DNA of 31,533 bases from contig CALUDO010000013.1 in the NCBI GenBank assembly GCA_943914835.1, forward strand, positions 1 to 31,533, read 5' to 3'. This document shows positions 1 to 7,426 of the stretch, piece by piece (position 1 is the first letter of the stretch; each line of letters begins with the position of its first letter). Made by a program: the position numbers and the translations under genes. The notes beneath the pieces were generated by a model. It saw only the letters and a program-made list of their open reading frames with translations. It did no database searches and was not told the origin of the DNA. The DNA comes from an uncultured Eremococcus sp. (GTDB lineage: Bacteria; Bacillota; Bacilli; Lactobacillales; Aerococcaceae).

Positions 1-563
1 TATTTACACTCAGCGCAAAGCCCAAAGACTTCAAATCTATGAAATTGCACTTCAACATCTGACAAGTCAGTTTCAATATAGTCCATGGGACAGACTTCAA
101 TCGGAAGGGCCCGTCCACATTTGGTACAAATAAAGTGATGGTGGTGGTCCTCCCCTAGACAAGCAATCCGGAAGAGTTGCTCATGCTGGTACTCTGTTGA
201 CTCTAATAATCCAATCTCAACGAAATCATAAAGATTGCGGTAAGTGGTATTATAAGACATGGTCGGATAGTCCTGAGTCAAGCGGTCATGGATATCCTTA
301 GCTCTTAGATAACGATCTGAATGAATAAAAATTTCTAAAATTTGCCGGCGCTTTTTGGTCAACTTAAAGCCGGCCGCCTTTAATTGGAGAAGAGCCTCTT
401 CTAACTGAGCCTCCGGGTCTATCTTACTGGCGGTGTGATCATGGCTGTGGTCATGACCATGATGACTAAGATCCAATTGATTATTGAAATTATGGGGCTT
501 TCCTGTTTTTTCTATCGTTTCTACTTGGGAACCCAGATTTCTAAGTCTATGTCTTTCTTCCAT
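1..563 (-). CDS. zur: Fur-family metalloregulator, probably Zur (3' end at window edge)
   Basis: Metal-dependent transcriptional repressor of the Fur superfamily, most likely zinc-responsive. Read on the minus strand, the 187 visible codons end in CAEC-K followed by a codon beginning TA at bases 2-1. This fits a natural stop just past the edge, so the protein is probably complete or nearly so. The winged-helix part starts near residue 55 (KLTKKRRQILEIF), with the recognition region MSYNTTYRNLYDF. The metal part has HHHHFICTKCG, and a second CxxC (CAEC) closes the protein; two CxxC pairs are the structural zinc site of many Fur proteins. The start at 563 is chosen because AAGGAG lies 9 nt upstream; the in-frame ATG at 569 would leave only 3 nt. 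Residues 34-43 are His-rich (HHGHDHSHDH), an extension that Fur proteins usually lack. Zur rather than PerR or Fur is inferred from resemblance, including CPMD after the zinc motif. It is divergent from ppsR. Confidence 0.85.
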   Translation of the reverse strand, partial: MEERHRLRNLGSQVETIEKTGKPHNFNNQLDLSHHGHDHSHDHTASKIDPEAQLEEALLQLKAAGFKLTKKRRQILEIFIHSDRYLRAKDIHDRLTQDYPTMSYNTTYRNLYDFVEIGLLESTEYQHEQLFRIACLGEDHHHHFICTKCGRALPIEVCPMDYIETDLSDVEVQFHRFEVFGLCAECK

Positions 564-569
564 ATGCAT

Positions 570-597
570 TTGCTCCTTATATAACTTATGCTATGAT
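570..597 (+). promoter_or_regulatory. ppsR promoter (extended -10)
   Basis: A -35-like TTGCTC (570-575), a 16-nt spacer and TATGAT (592-597) preceded by TG-C give an extended -10. Transcription would begin near 604. The ATG at 593 therefore lies inside the -10 box and cannot be the ppsR start. Confidence 0.6.
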
Positions 598-625
598 ACT
601 AGTAACTAAGACTAGGAGGAGAATG

Positions 626-1444
626 ATGGCACACCCAACCCCCTTGCATTATTACATACTATCAGACTCTGTGGGTGAAACAGCGACGACCCTAGCTCGG
701 TCTGTCTTAGCACAATTCCCTACAATAGATAAAGTATTGCACAAATATACCTTTATTTCAAATGCAGACGACCTTTTCCAGGCTCTCAAGGATGCTCAAG
801 CCAAGGATGGCCTGGTCTTCATGACAGTGGTCGACTTCGACCTGGCCAGACAAGCCGAGCACTTCTGTGTGCAAACAGGTTTAATCTGCTATAATCTCAT
901 GCAACCCTACCTGCTAGAAATTGAACGTCGTACCCATACCAAAGCCAGTGGAGTCACAGGCGCCCAGCACGAACTGACCGATTCCTACTTTCGCCGGGTC
1001 GAAGCCATGGAATTTTGCATGCAGGTCGATGATGGCAGAGACCAGGAAAGCTTAGAAGAAGCCGATATCATCCTACTGGGTGTTTCTCGAACAGGCAAGA
1101 CCCCCCTCAGCATGTACCTAGCCACCATGGGCTATAAGGTGGTTAATCTCCCCCTGCTACCTGAGAGTGAGGTCCCTCAAGCCCTCTTCCAAGTGGAACA
1201 AGGTAAAATTATTGGTCTGACCAATAACCCCAAGGTTCTTCGTAAGCACCGGGTCAACCGAATGATAGAATACGGCATGCCAGAAAAAAGTCAATATACT
1301 TCCCCCGAACGCATCCAAACTGAACTGGACTTTGCAGACCAGCTTTACCGGCAACTTCAATGCCCCGTTCTAAATGTGGCGGACCGGTCGATTGAAGAAT
1401 CTGCTGCCATTATCGTGGACCTGCTCGGTCTTACCATTATTTAA
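626..1444 (+). CDS. ppsR: Pyruvate, phosphate dikinase regulatory protein (DUF299 kinase/phosphotransferase)
   Basis: Bifunctional ADP-dependent kinase and phosphate-dependent phosphorylase of the PDRP/PpsR (DUF299) family, which switches pyruvate, phosphate dikinase or PEP synthase off and on by phosphorylating the catalytic-histidine region. Seen: the N-terminal family motif YYILSDSVGETA and a P-loop-like GVSRTGKTPLS at about residues 154-164. The length of 272 aa is normal for the family. The start is set by AGGAGG at 614-619. ATG 626 has 6-nt spacing and ATG 623 only 3 nt; a longer reading from 593 would begin inside the promoter. The target dikinase gene is not in this window, so its partner is unknown here. 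The gene ends 14 nt before a strong terminator. The family assignment is firm; the exact substrate is inferred. Confidence 0.93.
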   Translation: MAHPTPLHYYILSDSVGETATTLARSVLAQFPTIDKVLHKYTFISNADDLFQALKDAQAKDGLVFMTVVDFDLARQAEHFCVQTGLICYNLMQPYLLEIERRTHTKASGVTGAQHELTDSYFRRVEAMEFCMQVDDGRDQESLEEADIILLGVSRTGKTPLSMYLATMGYKVVNLPLLPESEVPQALFQVEQGKIIGLTNNPKVLRKHRVNRMIEYGMPEKSQYTSPERIQTELDFADQLYRQLQCPVLNVADRSIEESAAIIVDLLGLTII

Positions 1445-1458
1445 GCAATAGCAAGAAG

Positions 1459-1492
1459 AAGAGCCTCAAGGCCAATTAGCCTTGAGGCTCTT
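1459..1492 (+). terminator. Intrinsic terminator after ppsR
   Basis: Perfect 14-bp stem AAGAGCCTCAAGGC / GCCTTGAGGCTCTT with the 6-nt loop CAATTA, running into TTTTAT. The A-rich 5' flank means it may also work on the minus strand. Confidence 0.9.
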
Positions 1493-1525
1493 TTATCTAT
1501 TTACAATCCATTTTTGCCTAAAAAA

Positions 1526-1567
1526 CAGGAGGCCCACTTCTAAGCCAATAAGCTGGTGGGCCTCCTG
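1526..1567 (-). terminator. Intrinsic terminator of the hisS-aspS operon
   Basis: 12-bp stem CAGGAGGCCCAC / GTGGGCCTCCTG around an 18-nt loop. On the minus strand it is followed directly by TTTTT (1525-1521). It lies about 30 nt beyond the aspS stop. Confidence 0.85.
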
Positions 1568-1597
1568 CAATGTATCTTTATCTATTATTTATATCTC

Positions 1598-3385
1598 TTA
1601 TTTCTTCTTAACTTCCTTACGAGGTTTGATCGCTAGGTCTAATTCACGCAATTGGTCATTGGATACTTCGGCTGGAGAATTAGACATCAAGTCCATTCCA
1701 GACCCTGACTTAGGAAAGGCAATGACTTGACGGATATTTGCTTCTTGAGCCAGAATCATAACCAAGCGGTCAAGACCAAGGGCCAAGCCACCATGAGGTG
1801 GGAATCCATAGTCAAAGGCATGCAATAAGAAACCGAATTGACTTTCAGCTTCTTCAGGCGTGAATCCTAAGAGTTCAAACATTTGATCCTGCATTTCCCG
1901 AGTGTGGATCCGAATAGATCCTCCTCCAATTTCATAACCATTCAAAACAATATCATAGGCATTGGCCAAAGCTTGCCCAGGATTTTCTTTTAAACTTTCC
2001 AAGTCTGGATTTTGTGGGGAGGTAAAGGGGTGGTGCATAGCGACATAGCGACCTTGATCTTCGTCGAATTCTAGAAGTGGCCAGTCAACGACCCATAAGA
2101 AGGCCAATTCACTGTCATCATAGAGTTCATGCTTAGCAGCTAAGTGGCTTCTCAATGCCCCCAATGAATTGTTAACAACATCAGCTGTATCTGCCATGAA
2201 GAAGATGATATCCCCAACTTCCCCATTCAAGGGTTGAGTAATCGCTTCAAAGGCCTCGGGCGTCCCTAGAAACTTGGCTATTGGTCCATTGAAACCATCT
2301 TCGGTAATCTTAGTCCAGGCCAAGCCCTTAGCTCCAAAAGGTTTAACCACAGAATATAATTCATCGGCAGTTTTACGGGTATATTCATCAGCCATTCCTT
2401 TAAGATTAATCGCCTTAACTTTACCACCCTTATCCACTGCCCCTTTGAAGACGCCAAAATCAGTGGTCGCAGCGAAATCAGATAGGTCTGTCAAGGTCAT
2501 ATCGAAGCGAATATCTGGTTTATCAGAACCATATTTATTCATAGCTTCATCGTAAGTCATAATAGGGAAGGCACCCTTAATATCTTCCCCCCGGGTAGCC
2601 TTAACCACTTCCTTAAGCATGGATTCTACGAGGTCACGGATTTCTTCTTGAGTAAGGTAACTGGTTTCCATATCGACCTGGGTAAATTCAGGTTGTCGGT
2701 CTCCCCGTAAGTCTTCATCTCGGAAACAACGAACAATTTGATAATAGCGGTCGATCCCGGCTCCCATCAATAATTGCTTGTAGATTTGAGGCGACTGGGG
2801 CAAGGCATAGAAAGAATTAGCCTCCCGACGGGTTGGCACCAGAAAGTCCCGAGCTCCTTCGGGCGTAGACCGAGTTAAGTAGGGGGTTTCTACATCTAGG
2901 AAGTCTTGCTTATCCAAGAAGTTACGGATGGTTTGAGTGACCTTGTGACGAAGCTTCAAGTTGGCCACCATGTTGGGACGACGGAGGTCTAGATAGCGAT
3001 ATTTCAAGCGAATTTCTTCATCAGAAACCCGGTCATCTTCAATATAAATGGGTGGGGTTTGACTCTTAGATAAGACCTTAAGAGAATGCGCCATTAATTC
3101 ATAACGCCCCGTTGGGATCTTAGGATTCACTTGATCTTCATGACGTTCTTGCAAAGTACCTGTCACTTCAATGACAAATTCAGACCGCAAGTGGTCCGCC
3201 TCATCCATTTGGTCAGGAATATATTGGCGATTGAAGACAACTTGGCAGAAGCCTTCCCGATCTCTTAAGTCAATGAAGATAACGCCACCTAAGTCACGAC
3301 GCTTCTGAACCCAACCCTTGAGTGTAATTTCTTTTCCAACTAATTCATCTGATACTAAGCCACTGTATACCGTTCTTTGTGTCAT
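1598..3385 (-). CDS. aspS: Aspartate--tRNA ligase
   Basis: Cytosolic class IIb synthetase that charges tRNA-Asp. At 595 aa it has the usual bacterial length. Seen in order: an N-terminal OB-fold anticodon-binding domain (GWVQKRRDLGGVIFIDLRDR, about residues 25-44); class II motif 2 (FRDEDLRGDRQPEF); the bacterial GAD insertion (about 290-420); the active-site segment GYEIGGGSIRIH; and motif 3 (GGLALGLDRLVMIL) near the C-terminus. The start is 6 nt after the hisS stop on the minus strand, so the two are co-transcribed and probably translationally coupled. Expression should follow the T-box leader upstream of hisS. The sequence alone does not show whether it is discriminating or non-discriminating. 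Confidence 0.98.
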   Translation of the reverse strand: MTQRTVYSGLVSDELVGKEITLKGWVQKRRDLGGVIFIDLRDREGFCQVVFNRQYIPDQMDEADHLRSEFVIEVTGTLQERHEDQVNPKIPTGRYELMAHSLKVLSKSQTPPIYIEDDRVSDEEIRLKYRYLDLRRPNMVANLKLRHKVTQTIRNFLDKQDFLDVETPYLTRSTPEGARDFLVPTRREANSFYALPQSPQIYKQLLMGAGIDRYYQIVRCFRDEDLRGDRQPEFTQVDMETSYLTQEEIRDLVESMLKEVVKATRGEDIKGAFPIMTYDEAMNKYGSDKPDIRFDMTLTDLSDFAATTDFGVFKGAVDKGGKVKAINLKGMADEYTRKTADELYSVVKPFGAKGLAWTKITEDGFNGPIAKFLGTPEAFEAITQPLNGEVGDIIFFMADTADVVNNSLGALRSHLAAKHELYDDSELAFLWVVDWPLLEFDEDQGRYVAMHHPFTSPQNPDLESLKENPGQALANAYDIVLNGYEIGGGSIRIHTREMQDQMFELLGFTPEEAESQFGFLLHAFDYGFPPHGGLALGLDRLVMILAQEANIRQVIAFPKSGSGMDLMSNSPAEVSNDQLRELDLAIKPRKEVKKK

Positions 3386-3391
3386 TCTCTA

Positions 3392-4711
3392 TTAAACTCC
3401 TTTAAAAAATTCATCAATCGCTGATGTATCCATGGTCAGCTGCCGGTGGATACTTGCGAAATCGTCATTTAGTTCATCAAAAGTAAAGCTGGACTCTTTA
3501 CCTGACTCTTGATTCTTCAAGGTAATAGTCATAGACTCAACTTCCTCTTGGCCAAGTGTAGCTACCAACTTAGCCTGGTTCTTACTCGCTGTCTTAAACT
3601 GGGACTTGAGACTCCGACCCATATAATCTCGGTCAGCCGTCAAGCCATTCTGCCGGGCTGCTTGAACCAAGCGAAGAGCCAAACTATTAGCCTCTTCCCC
3701 CACTGAAAGAACGTATAGGTCTAATCCTTCTTCTTGGGGAAGATCTACCTCTTGTTCTTGCAATAAGATTAAGAGCCTTTCCATACCCATAGCGAATCCG
3801 AACCCAGATGCTTCAGGTCCTCCTAATTCTTCAACCATACCGTCATAGCGACCCCCGCCGCAGACAGTGGATTGAGCCCCGATAGAATCATCATCCACAA
3901 TGATTTCAAAAATAGTGTCTTGATAATAATCCAAGCCTCTAACGACATAAGGATTCACTTGATAAGGAATACCTAAATCATCTAAATACTGTTTCACCTG
4001 ATTAAAGTGACGACCAGATTCTTCTCCTAAGAAGTCAAGAATCTTAGGCGCCCCCTTAACCAAGGTTTGGTCTTCAGCTTCCTTACTATCCAAGACCCTC
4101 AAAGGATTGTCATGTAAACGCCGGCGGGAATCCTCACTTAATTCCTCCAAATGCGGCTCGAAATAGTCAATCAAAGCCTGCCGGTAAGCTTGGCGCTCTT
4201 CCGGTTTCCCTAAAGAATTCAAGTGGATGGTTAAGTTTTGTAGTCCTAACTCAGTCAAGAAATCCCAGGCCATGGCAATCCCTTCCACGTCAGTCGCTGG
4301 ATTAGAAGACCCGAAGACTTCCATGCCTAACTGGTGAAATTGACGTTGCCGGCCCGCTTGGGGGCGTTCATAACGGAACATAGGTCCCATATAATAGACC
4401 TTATAAGGGTGGGCATGTTCTGGCCCAAATAACTTATGTTCCACATAGGCTCTAACGACTGAAGCTGTTCCCTCAGGTCTTAGAGCAATATGACGGTCGC
4501 CCTTATCCTTAAAGTCATACATTTCTTTGGATACAATATCCGTTGTTTCTCCTACTGACCGACTAAAGAGGTCAAATTTCTCCAACATTGGTGTCCGAAT
4601 TTCTTTGAAATTATAAGATTCAAAAATTGTTCGTGCGGTATCTTCTAAGTACTGCCACAAGTAAATATCTCCTGGCAGAAGGTCTTCAGTCCCTTTAATC
4701 TTCTGAATCAT
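3392..4711 (-). CDS. hisS: Histidine--tRNA ligase
   Basis: Class IIa synthetase that charges tRNA-His, about 439 aa. Seen: the N-terminal KGTEDLLP; motif 1 region; motif 2 (MFRYERPQAGRQRQFHQ); the histidine motif RGLDYYQDTIFE; a GGGRYDGM segment; motif 3 (FGFAMGMERLLILL); and a C-terminal anticodon-binding domain of about 100 residues. Two adjacent ATGs (4714, 4711) follow AAAGGAGG; the second gives 7-nt spacing and is preferred. It is the first gene of a two-gene operon with aspS, behind a T-box leader (4812-5033) and a -35/-10 promoter (5040-5068). Confidence 0.97.
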   Translation of the reverse strand: MIQKIKGTEDLLPGDIYLWQYLEDTARTIFESYNFKEIRTPMLEKFDLFSRSVGETTDIVSKEMYDFKDKGDRHIALRPEGTASVVRAYVEHKLFGPEHAHPYKVYYMGPMFRYERPQAGRQRQFHQLGMEVFGSSNPATDVEGIAMAWDFLTELGLQNLTIHLNSLGKPEERQAYRQALIDYFEPHLEELSEDSRRRLHDNPLRVLDSKEAEDQTLVKGAPKILDFLGEESGRHFNQVKQYLDDLGIPYQVNPYVVRGLDYYQDTIFEIIVDDDSIGAQSTVCGGGRYDGMVEELGGPEASGFGFAMGMERLLILLQEQEVDLPQEEGLDLYVLSVGEEANSLALRLVQAARQNGLTADRDYMGRSLKSQFKTASKNQAKLVATLGQEEVESMTITLKNQESGKESSFTFDELNDDFASIHRQLTMDTSAIDEFFKGV

Positions 4712-4811
4712 CATAGGTCCTCCTTTAAACTAAATTGCTAGTAACAGACAGTCTAGACTAATTTAAGATGACATCATCAATATCAATTTTTGTTGAAAGT
4801 CAAGTAACAAA

Positions 4812-5033
4812 ACAAAAACGTCCCGTGACATCTGTCACAGGACGTAATCAACGTGGTACCACCTGAATTCATAGCAAGAGCTATCTCAAACTTTAACGCA
4901 GTCAACGGGATAACTTTGCATTACCCTTCTCCATAGTGTCGCACAGTATCGGATGAGTCTTTCAGCTTCTGACTCACTCTCTTAGGGTGATTCTGTGACT
5001 AGCTACTTCCTAGAATTTTTATATCTTTTCATT
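4812..5033 (-). ncRNA. T-box riboswitch leader of hisS-aspS
   Basis: tRNA-sensing leader that releases a terminator when uncharged tRNA binds. Seen on the minus strand: the T-box core AGGTGGTACCACG (4864-4852); an intrinsic terminator of 12 bp, ACGTCCTGTGAC / GTCACGGGACGT (4845-4818), followed by TTTTTG (4817-4812); a 5' AGTA motif (GGAAGTAG) and AGAGAG in Stem I; and the helix CACAG / CTGTG that places CGACACTA on the 3' side of the specifier loop. The candidate specifier is GAC (4940-4938, Asp), overlapping CAC (4938-4936, His). The antiterminator bulge is UGGU, whose last base can wobble with G73 of tRNA-Asp. The Stem I folding was done by eye. Confidence 0.9.
4818..4845 (-). terminator. 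Regulated terminator of the T-box
   Basis: 12-bp stem with one G-T pair, 4-nt loop, then a U tract at 4817-4812. It competes with the antiterminator formed by the T-box core at 4852-4864. Confidence 0.88.
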
Positions 5034-5039
5034 GACTCT

Positions 5040-5068
5040 AATCTAGCGATTATCTAGTCATTTGTCAA
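5040..5068 (-). promoter_or_regulatory. hisS-aspS promoter
   Basis: On the minus strand TTGACA (5068-5063), a 17-nt spacer and TAGATT (5045-5040). Transcription would start near 5033, which fits the T-box leader. A 12-bp palindrome CAGATAAATCTG lies just upstream at 5079-5090; its role is unknown. Confidence 0.75.
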
Positions 5069-5144
5069 GTCTCGAACACAGATAAATCTGATAGATTCAC
5101 AGACATTATCCTTAATAATTAATGATAATCTTTAAGTATCATCC

Positions 5145-6518
5145 TTATAAACTATCAAAATAGGATTCCAAGCCTTTGACAATCGCTTGAGCAACATCCT
5201 TACGATAGGTTTCACTTTGAATATATTTTAAGTCCTCTGCTTCACTGACATAACCGAGTTCCAGCAAGAGACTGGGTCGTTGGTTTTCTCGAATCACTTG
5301 GTAATTTCCGAAGCGCACCCCATTATTATTAATAGAAATATTAGCCAAATAATTATTCACTGCATTGGCTAAACCAAGGTCTGCATCATGGTAGGCATAG
5401 GTAGTAATCCCATGTAAGCCTTCCGCTGGTGAAGAGTCAAAGTGGAGACTGATAAAGACATCTACTTGGTCCTGGTTACTTTGTTGCACTCTGTCATCCA
5501 ATTCAACTGAGGAATCATCTGAGCGAGTCATTAAGACCTTGGCCCCAGTGGCTTCCAAGGCTGCCTTAAGCTCTTGGGATGTTGTTAAGGTGTAGTCTTT
5601 CTCGTAGGAGGCACCATCTAAGGCTGTAGCGCCAGGGTCACTCCCTCCATGACCTGGGTCCACAAGAATGGTTGCCTCAGATAAACTTTTGGCCTGAGCT
5701 TGATCGACATGGTCCTTAGAATAATCCGATAAGAGAACATGTTCACTGGAAATATAGCCTTCTTGGCCTTGACTATCCTTCACCTTATAGAATTCATTTC
5801 CTTGGCTATCCGAACTGCTTTCTAAATAGATTAACTTAGTGTCTTTAGCAATCATAGCCACCTCCTGTGAGGCAGTAGATGGTTCAGCGTAAAGAGCTTG
5901 GTCATAGGACTTGACGGTGACCGTCGAAGAGACAGTGACAGATGGACCGTCACTGGGTTCCTCAGTCTCTTCTTGGGCCCGCTCATAACTTTCTCGAGGG
6001 AGTTGGGACCGATCCATCAATTCACCCGCAGATGTAGGGATATAGCCAATTTGGCCATCATAATTCACCTGGACCCATCCCCTAGCCTCATAATTAACCA
6101 ATAAATAGGTGTCTGCCGGTATTTGAGTAATTTCAATTCCTCGTTCAGAGGCTTCTGACCTTAGGGGCTTGGCTTCCTTCACCTGAATGGCCAAGGTCTG
6201 GTCATCCCCTATCTTATTCTTATCCAGCAACCATTGAGGAATCCATCCCTCAATCTGGTCATTGGTTCGCACGTGAAGCCAACCATCACTTTCTCCAAGG
6301 ACATGAACTAGGTCTTGCTTTTTCAGTACTTCCTTCTTAGTCTGATTGCTTCCAGGACCTGTACGTATGACCACATTATCCCGCTCAATCACTAGGGACT
6401 CATTAGAGAAGAGCCCCCATACACTTATGGAAGATAGGAGGACCAGGAGAACGGTCATAAATATGGGGAAAACTCTGCGTGTCATTATGGTTTGTATTAT
6501 CTGATCGACTCTATCCAT
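5145..6518 (-). CDS. Membrane-anchored N-acetylmuramoyl-L-alanine amidase with three SH3b domains
   Basis: Peptidoglycan hydrolase that cleaves the bond between MurNAc and L-Ala of the stem peptide, outside the membrane. Seen in 457 aa: an N-terminal hydrophobic segment (about residues 17-37, signal anchor); three bacterial SH3-like wall-binding domains (about 42-98, 108-167 and 195-265); then an Amidase_3 zinc domain (about 283-455). Zinc and catalytic residues are visible: His290 in DPGHGG, Glu in the YEKDY segment, His in SLHFDS and Glu420 in LLELGY. It stands alone with its own promoter upstream and the hisS T-box downstream. The start ATG follows a G-rich AGGGGGGA site. The family is certain; whether it serves cell separation or turnover is not shown. 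Confidence 0.93.
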   Translation of the reverse strand: MDRVDQIIQTIMTRRVFPIFMTVLLVLLSSISVWGLFSNESLVIERDNVVIRTGPGSNQTKKEVLKKQDLVHVLGESDGWLHVRTNDQIEGWIPQWLLDKNKIGDDQTLAIQVKEAKPLRSEASERGIEITQIPADTYLLVNYEARGWVQVNYDGQIGYIPTSAGELMDRSQLPRESYERAQEETEEPSDGPSVTVSSTVTVKSYDQALYAEPSTASQEVAMIAKDTKLIYLESSSDSQGNEFYKVKDSQGQEGYISSEHVLLSDYSKDHVDQAQAKSLSEATILVDPGHGGSDPGATALDGASYEKDYTLTTSQELKAALEATGAKVLMTRSDDSSVELDDRVQQSNQDQVDVFISLHFDSSPAEGLHGITTYAYHDADLGLANAVNNYLANISINNNGVRFGNYQVIRENQRPSLLLELGYVSEAEDLKYIQSETYRKDVAQAIVKGLESYFDSL

Positions 6519-6549
6519 GGTGTCCCCCCTACTTATTTATGTCTAGCTA

Positions 6550-6578
6550 ATTATATAAAGCCTTCAAAGAAAATTCAA
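6550..6578 (-). promoter_or_regulatory. Amidase gene promoter
   Basis: On the minus strand TTGAAT (6578-6573), a 17-nt spacer and a consensus TATAAT (6555-6550), ending 31 nt before the start codon. Confidence 0.7.
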
Positions 6579-6815
6579 ACTCAGAAAATAATTGTCACAT
6601 AATAGACACGGTCCTGTTACATAATCACAATAAATATATTGACTTTAGCCTATAACAGTTTTCAAACTCATTCTTATAATTTCTTTTACATAAAGCATCT
6701 ATTTAATCCATAAATACTGGTAGTGACTTCATTTAAACCATAGCTTAAAGGAGAAATTCTAAGGTTTTTTTAATGTTTCATTAGGATTGTCCTTATTAAA
6801 ATATTCAAACAAAAA
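6579..6815. other. AT-rich intergenic stretch without recognised gene
   Basis: Between the amidase promoter and the dtd terminator. It is AT-rich, with no convincing ORF, ribosome binding site or hairpin on either strand. Confidence 0.6.
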
Positions 6816-6842
6816 AACCCAGGAAGGACTGATTCCTAGGTT
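6816..6842 (-). terminator. Intrinsic terminator of the rsh-dtd transcript
   Basis: Perfect 10-bp stem AACCTAGGAA / TTCCTGGGTT with one G-T pair and a 7-nt loop. On the minus strand the T run continues to 6811. Confidence 0.88.
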
Positions 6843-6897
6843 GCAGAAAATATTATTATAGTATGCGATAAAACAATCATAGATCTACTAGATGATC

Positions 6898-7344
6898 TTA
6901 TTTATTCTTAGAATCTAGAACAATGGTCATGGGGCCTTGGTTCTCCAAATGTAAGGTCATATCTGCCCCAAACTGGCCCGTCTCTACGTGATACCCTTCT
7001 TGACGGAGAGCTTCATTGAATTGCTGGTAGTAATCTTCAGCCAGATCTGGAGCTGCTGCGTGAACAAAACTAGGGCGGTTGCCCTTCTTGGTATCGGCTA
7101 AGAGGGTAAATTGGGATATGGAAAGAATAGATCCACCGACATCCGCCAAGGATAAATTGGTCTTACCTTGGTCATCTTCAAAAATCCGCATCTTTGCTAC
7201 CTTGCGGACACAATAATCGATATCTTCAGGTCCATCCTGATCACCCACGCCTACTAGAATGACAAAGCCATGATTAATTTGTCCAATGATTGTCCCATCA
7301 ACAGTCACACTAGAGGGGCCACATTTTTGTATAACGAGTTTCAT
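6898..7344 (-). CDS. dtd: D-aminoacyl-tRNA deacylase
   Basis: Hydrolyses D-amino acids (and mischarged glycine) from tRNA. Seen: the N-terminal MKLVIQKC, the substrate motif SQFTLLADTKKGNRPSF and the C-terminal Gly-cisPro loop motif GPMTIVLD, both hallmarks of the Dtd fold. The start at 7344 (148 aa) is chosen because AAAGGA lies 5 nt upstream and the protein then has the usual length; a 9-residue longer reading from 7371 has no site. It lies 82 nt downstream of rsh, a pairing common in Firmicutes. The gap holds an imperfect hairpin (7359-7381) with no U tract. Confidence 0.95.
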   Translation of the reverse strand: MKLVIQKCGPSSVTVDGTIIGQINHGFVILVGVGDQDGPEDIDYCVRKVAKMRIFEDDQGKTNLSLADVGGSILSISQFTLLADTKKGNRPSFVHAAAPDLAEDYYQQFNEALRQEGYHVETGQFGADMTLHLENQGPMTIVLDSKNK

Positions 7345-7358
7345 CCTGTTCCTTTCTA

Positions 7359-7381
7359 AGGTCTCCAACAATTGAGGACCT
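7359..7381 (-). other. Intercistronic hairpin between rsh and dtd
   Basis: On the minus strand AGGTCCTCAA ttg TTGGAGACCT forms about 10 bp with one mismatch, ending just before the dtd ribosome binding site. With no U tract it is not a terminator; mRNA processing or a translation effect is possible but unsupported. Confidence 0.4.
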
Positions 7382-7426
7382 CATCTGCCATCATTCATTC
7401 AATAACCTTATCAAGTCCAGCTCTTC

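Noticed and set aside
593..625. Upstream ATG at 593 as the ppsR start
   Set aside because: It lies in the -10 box and before the AGGAGG site.
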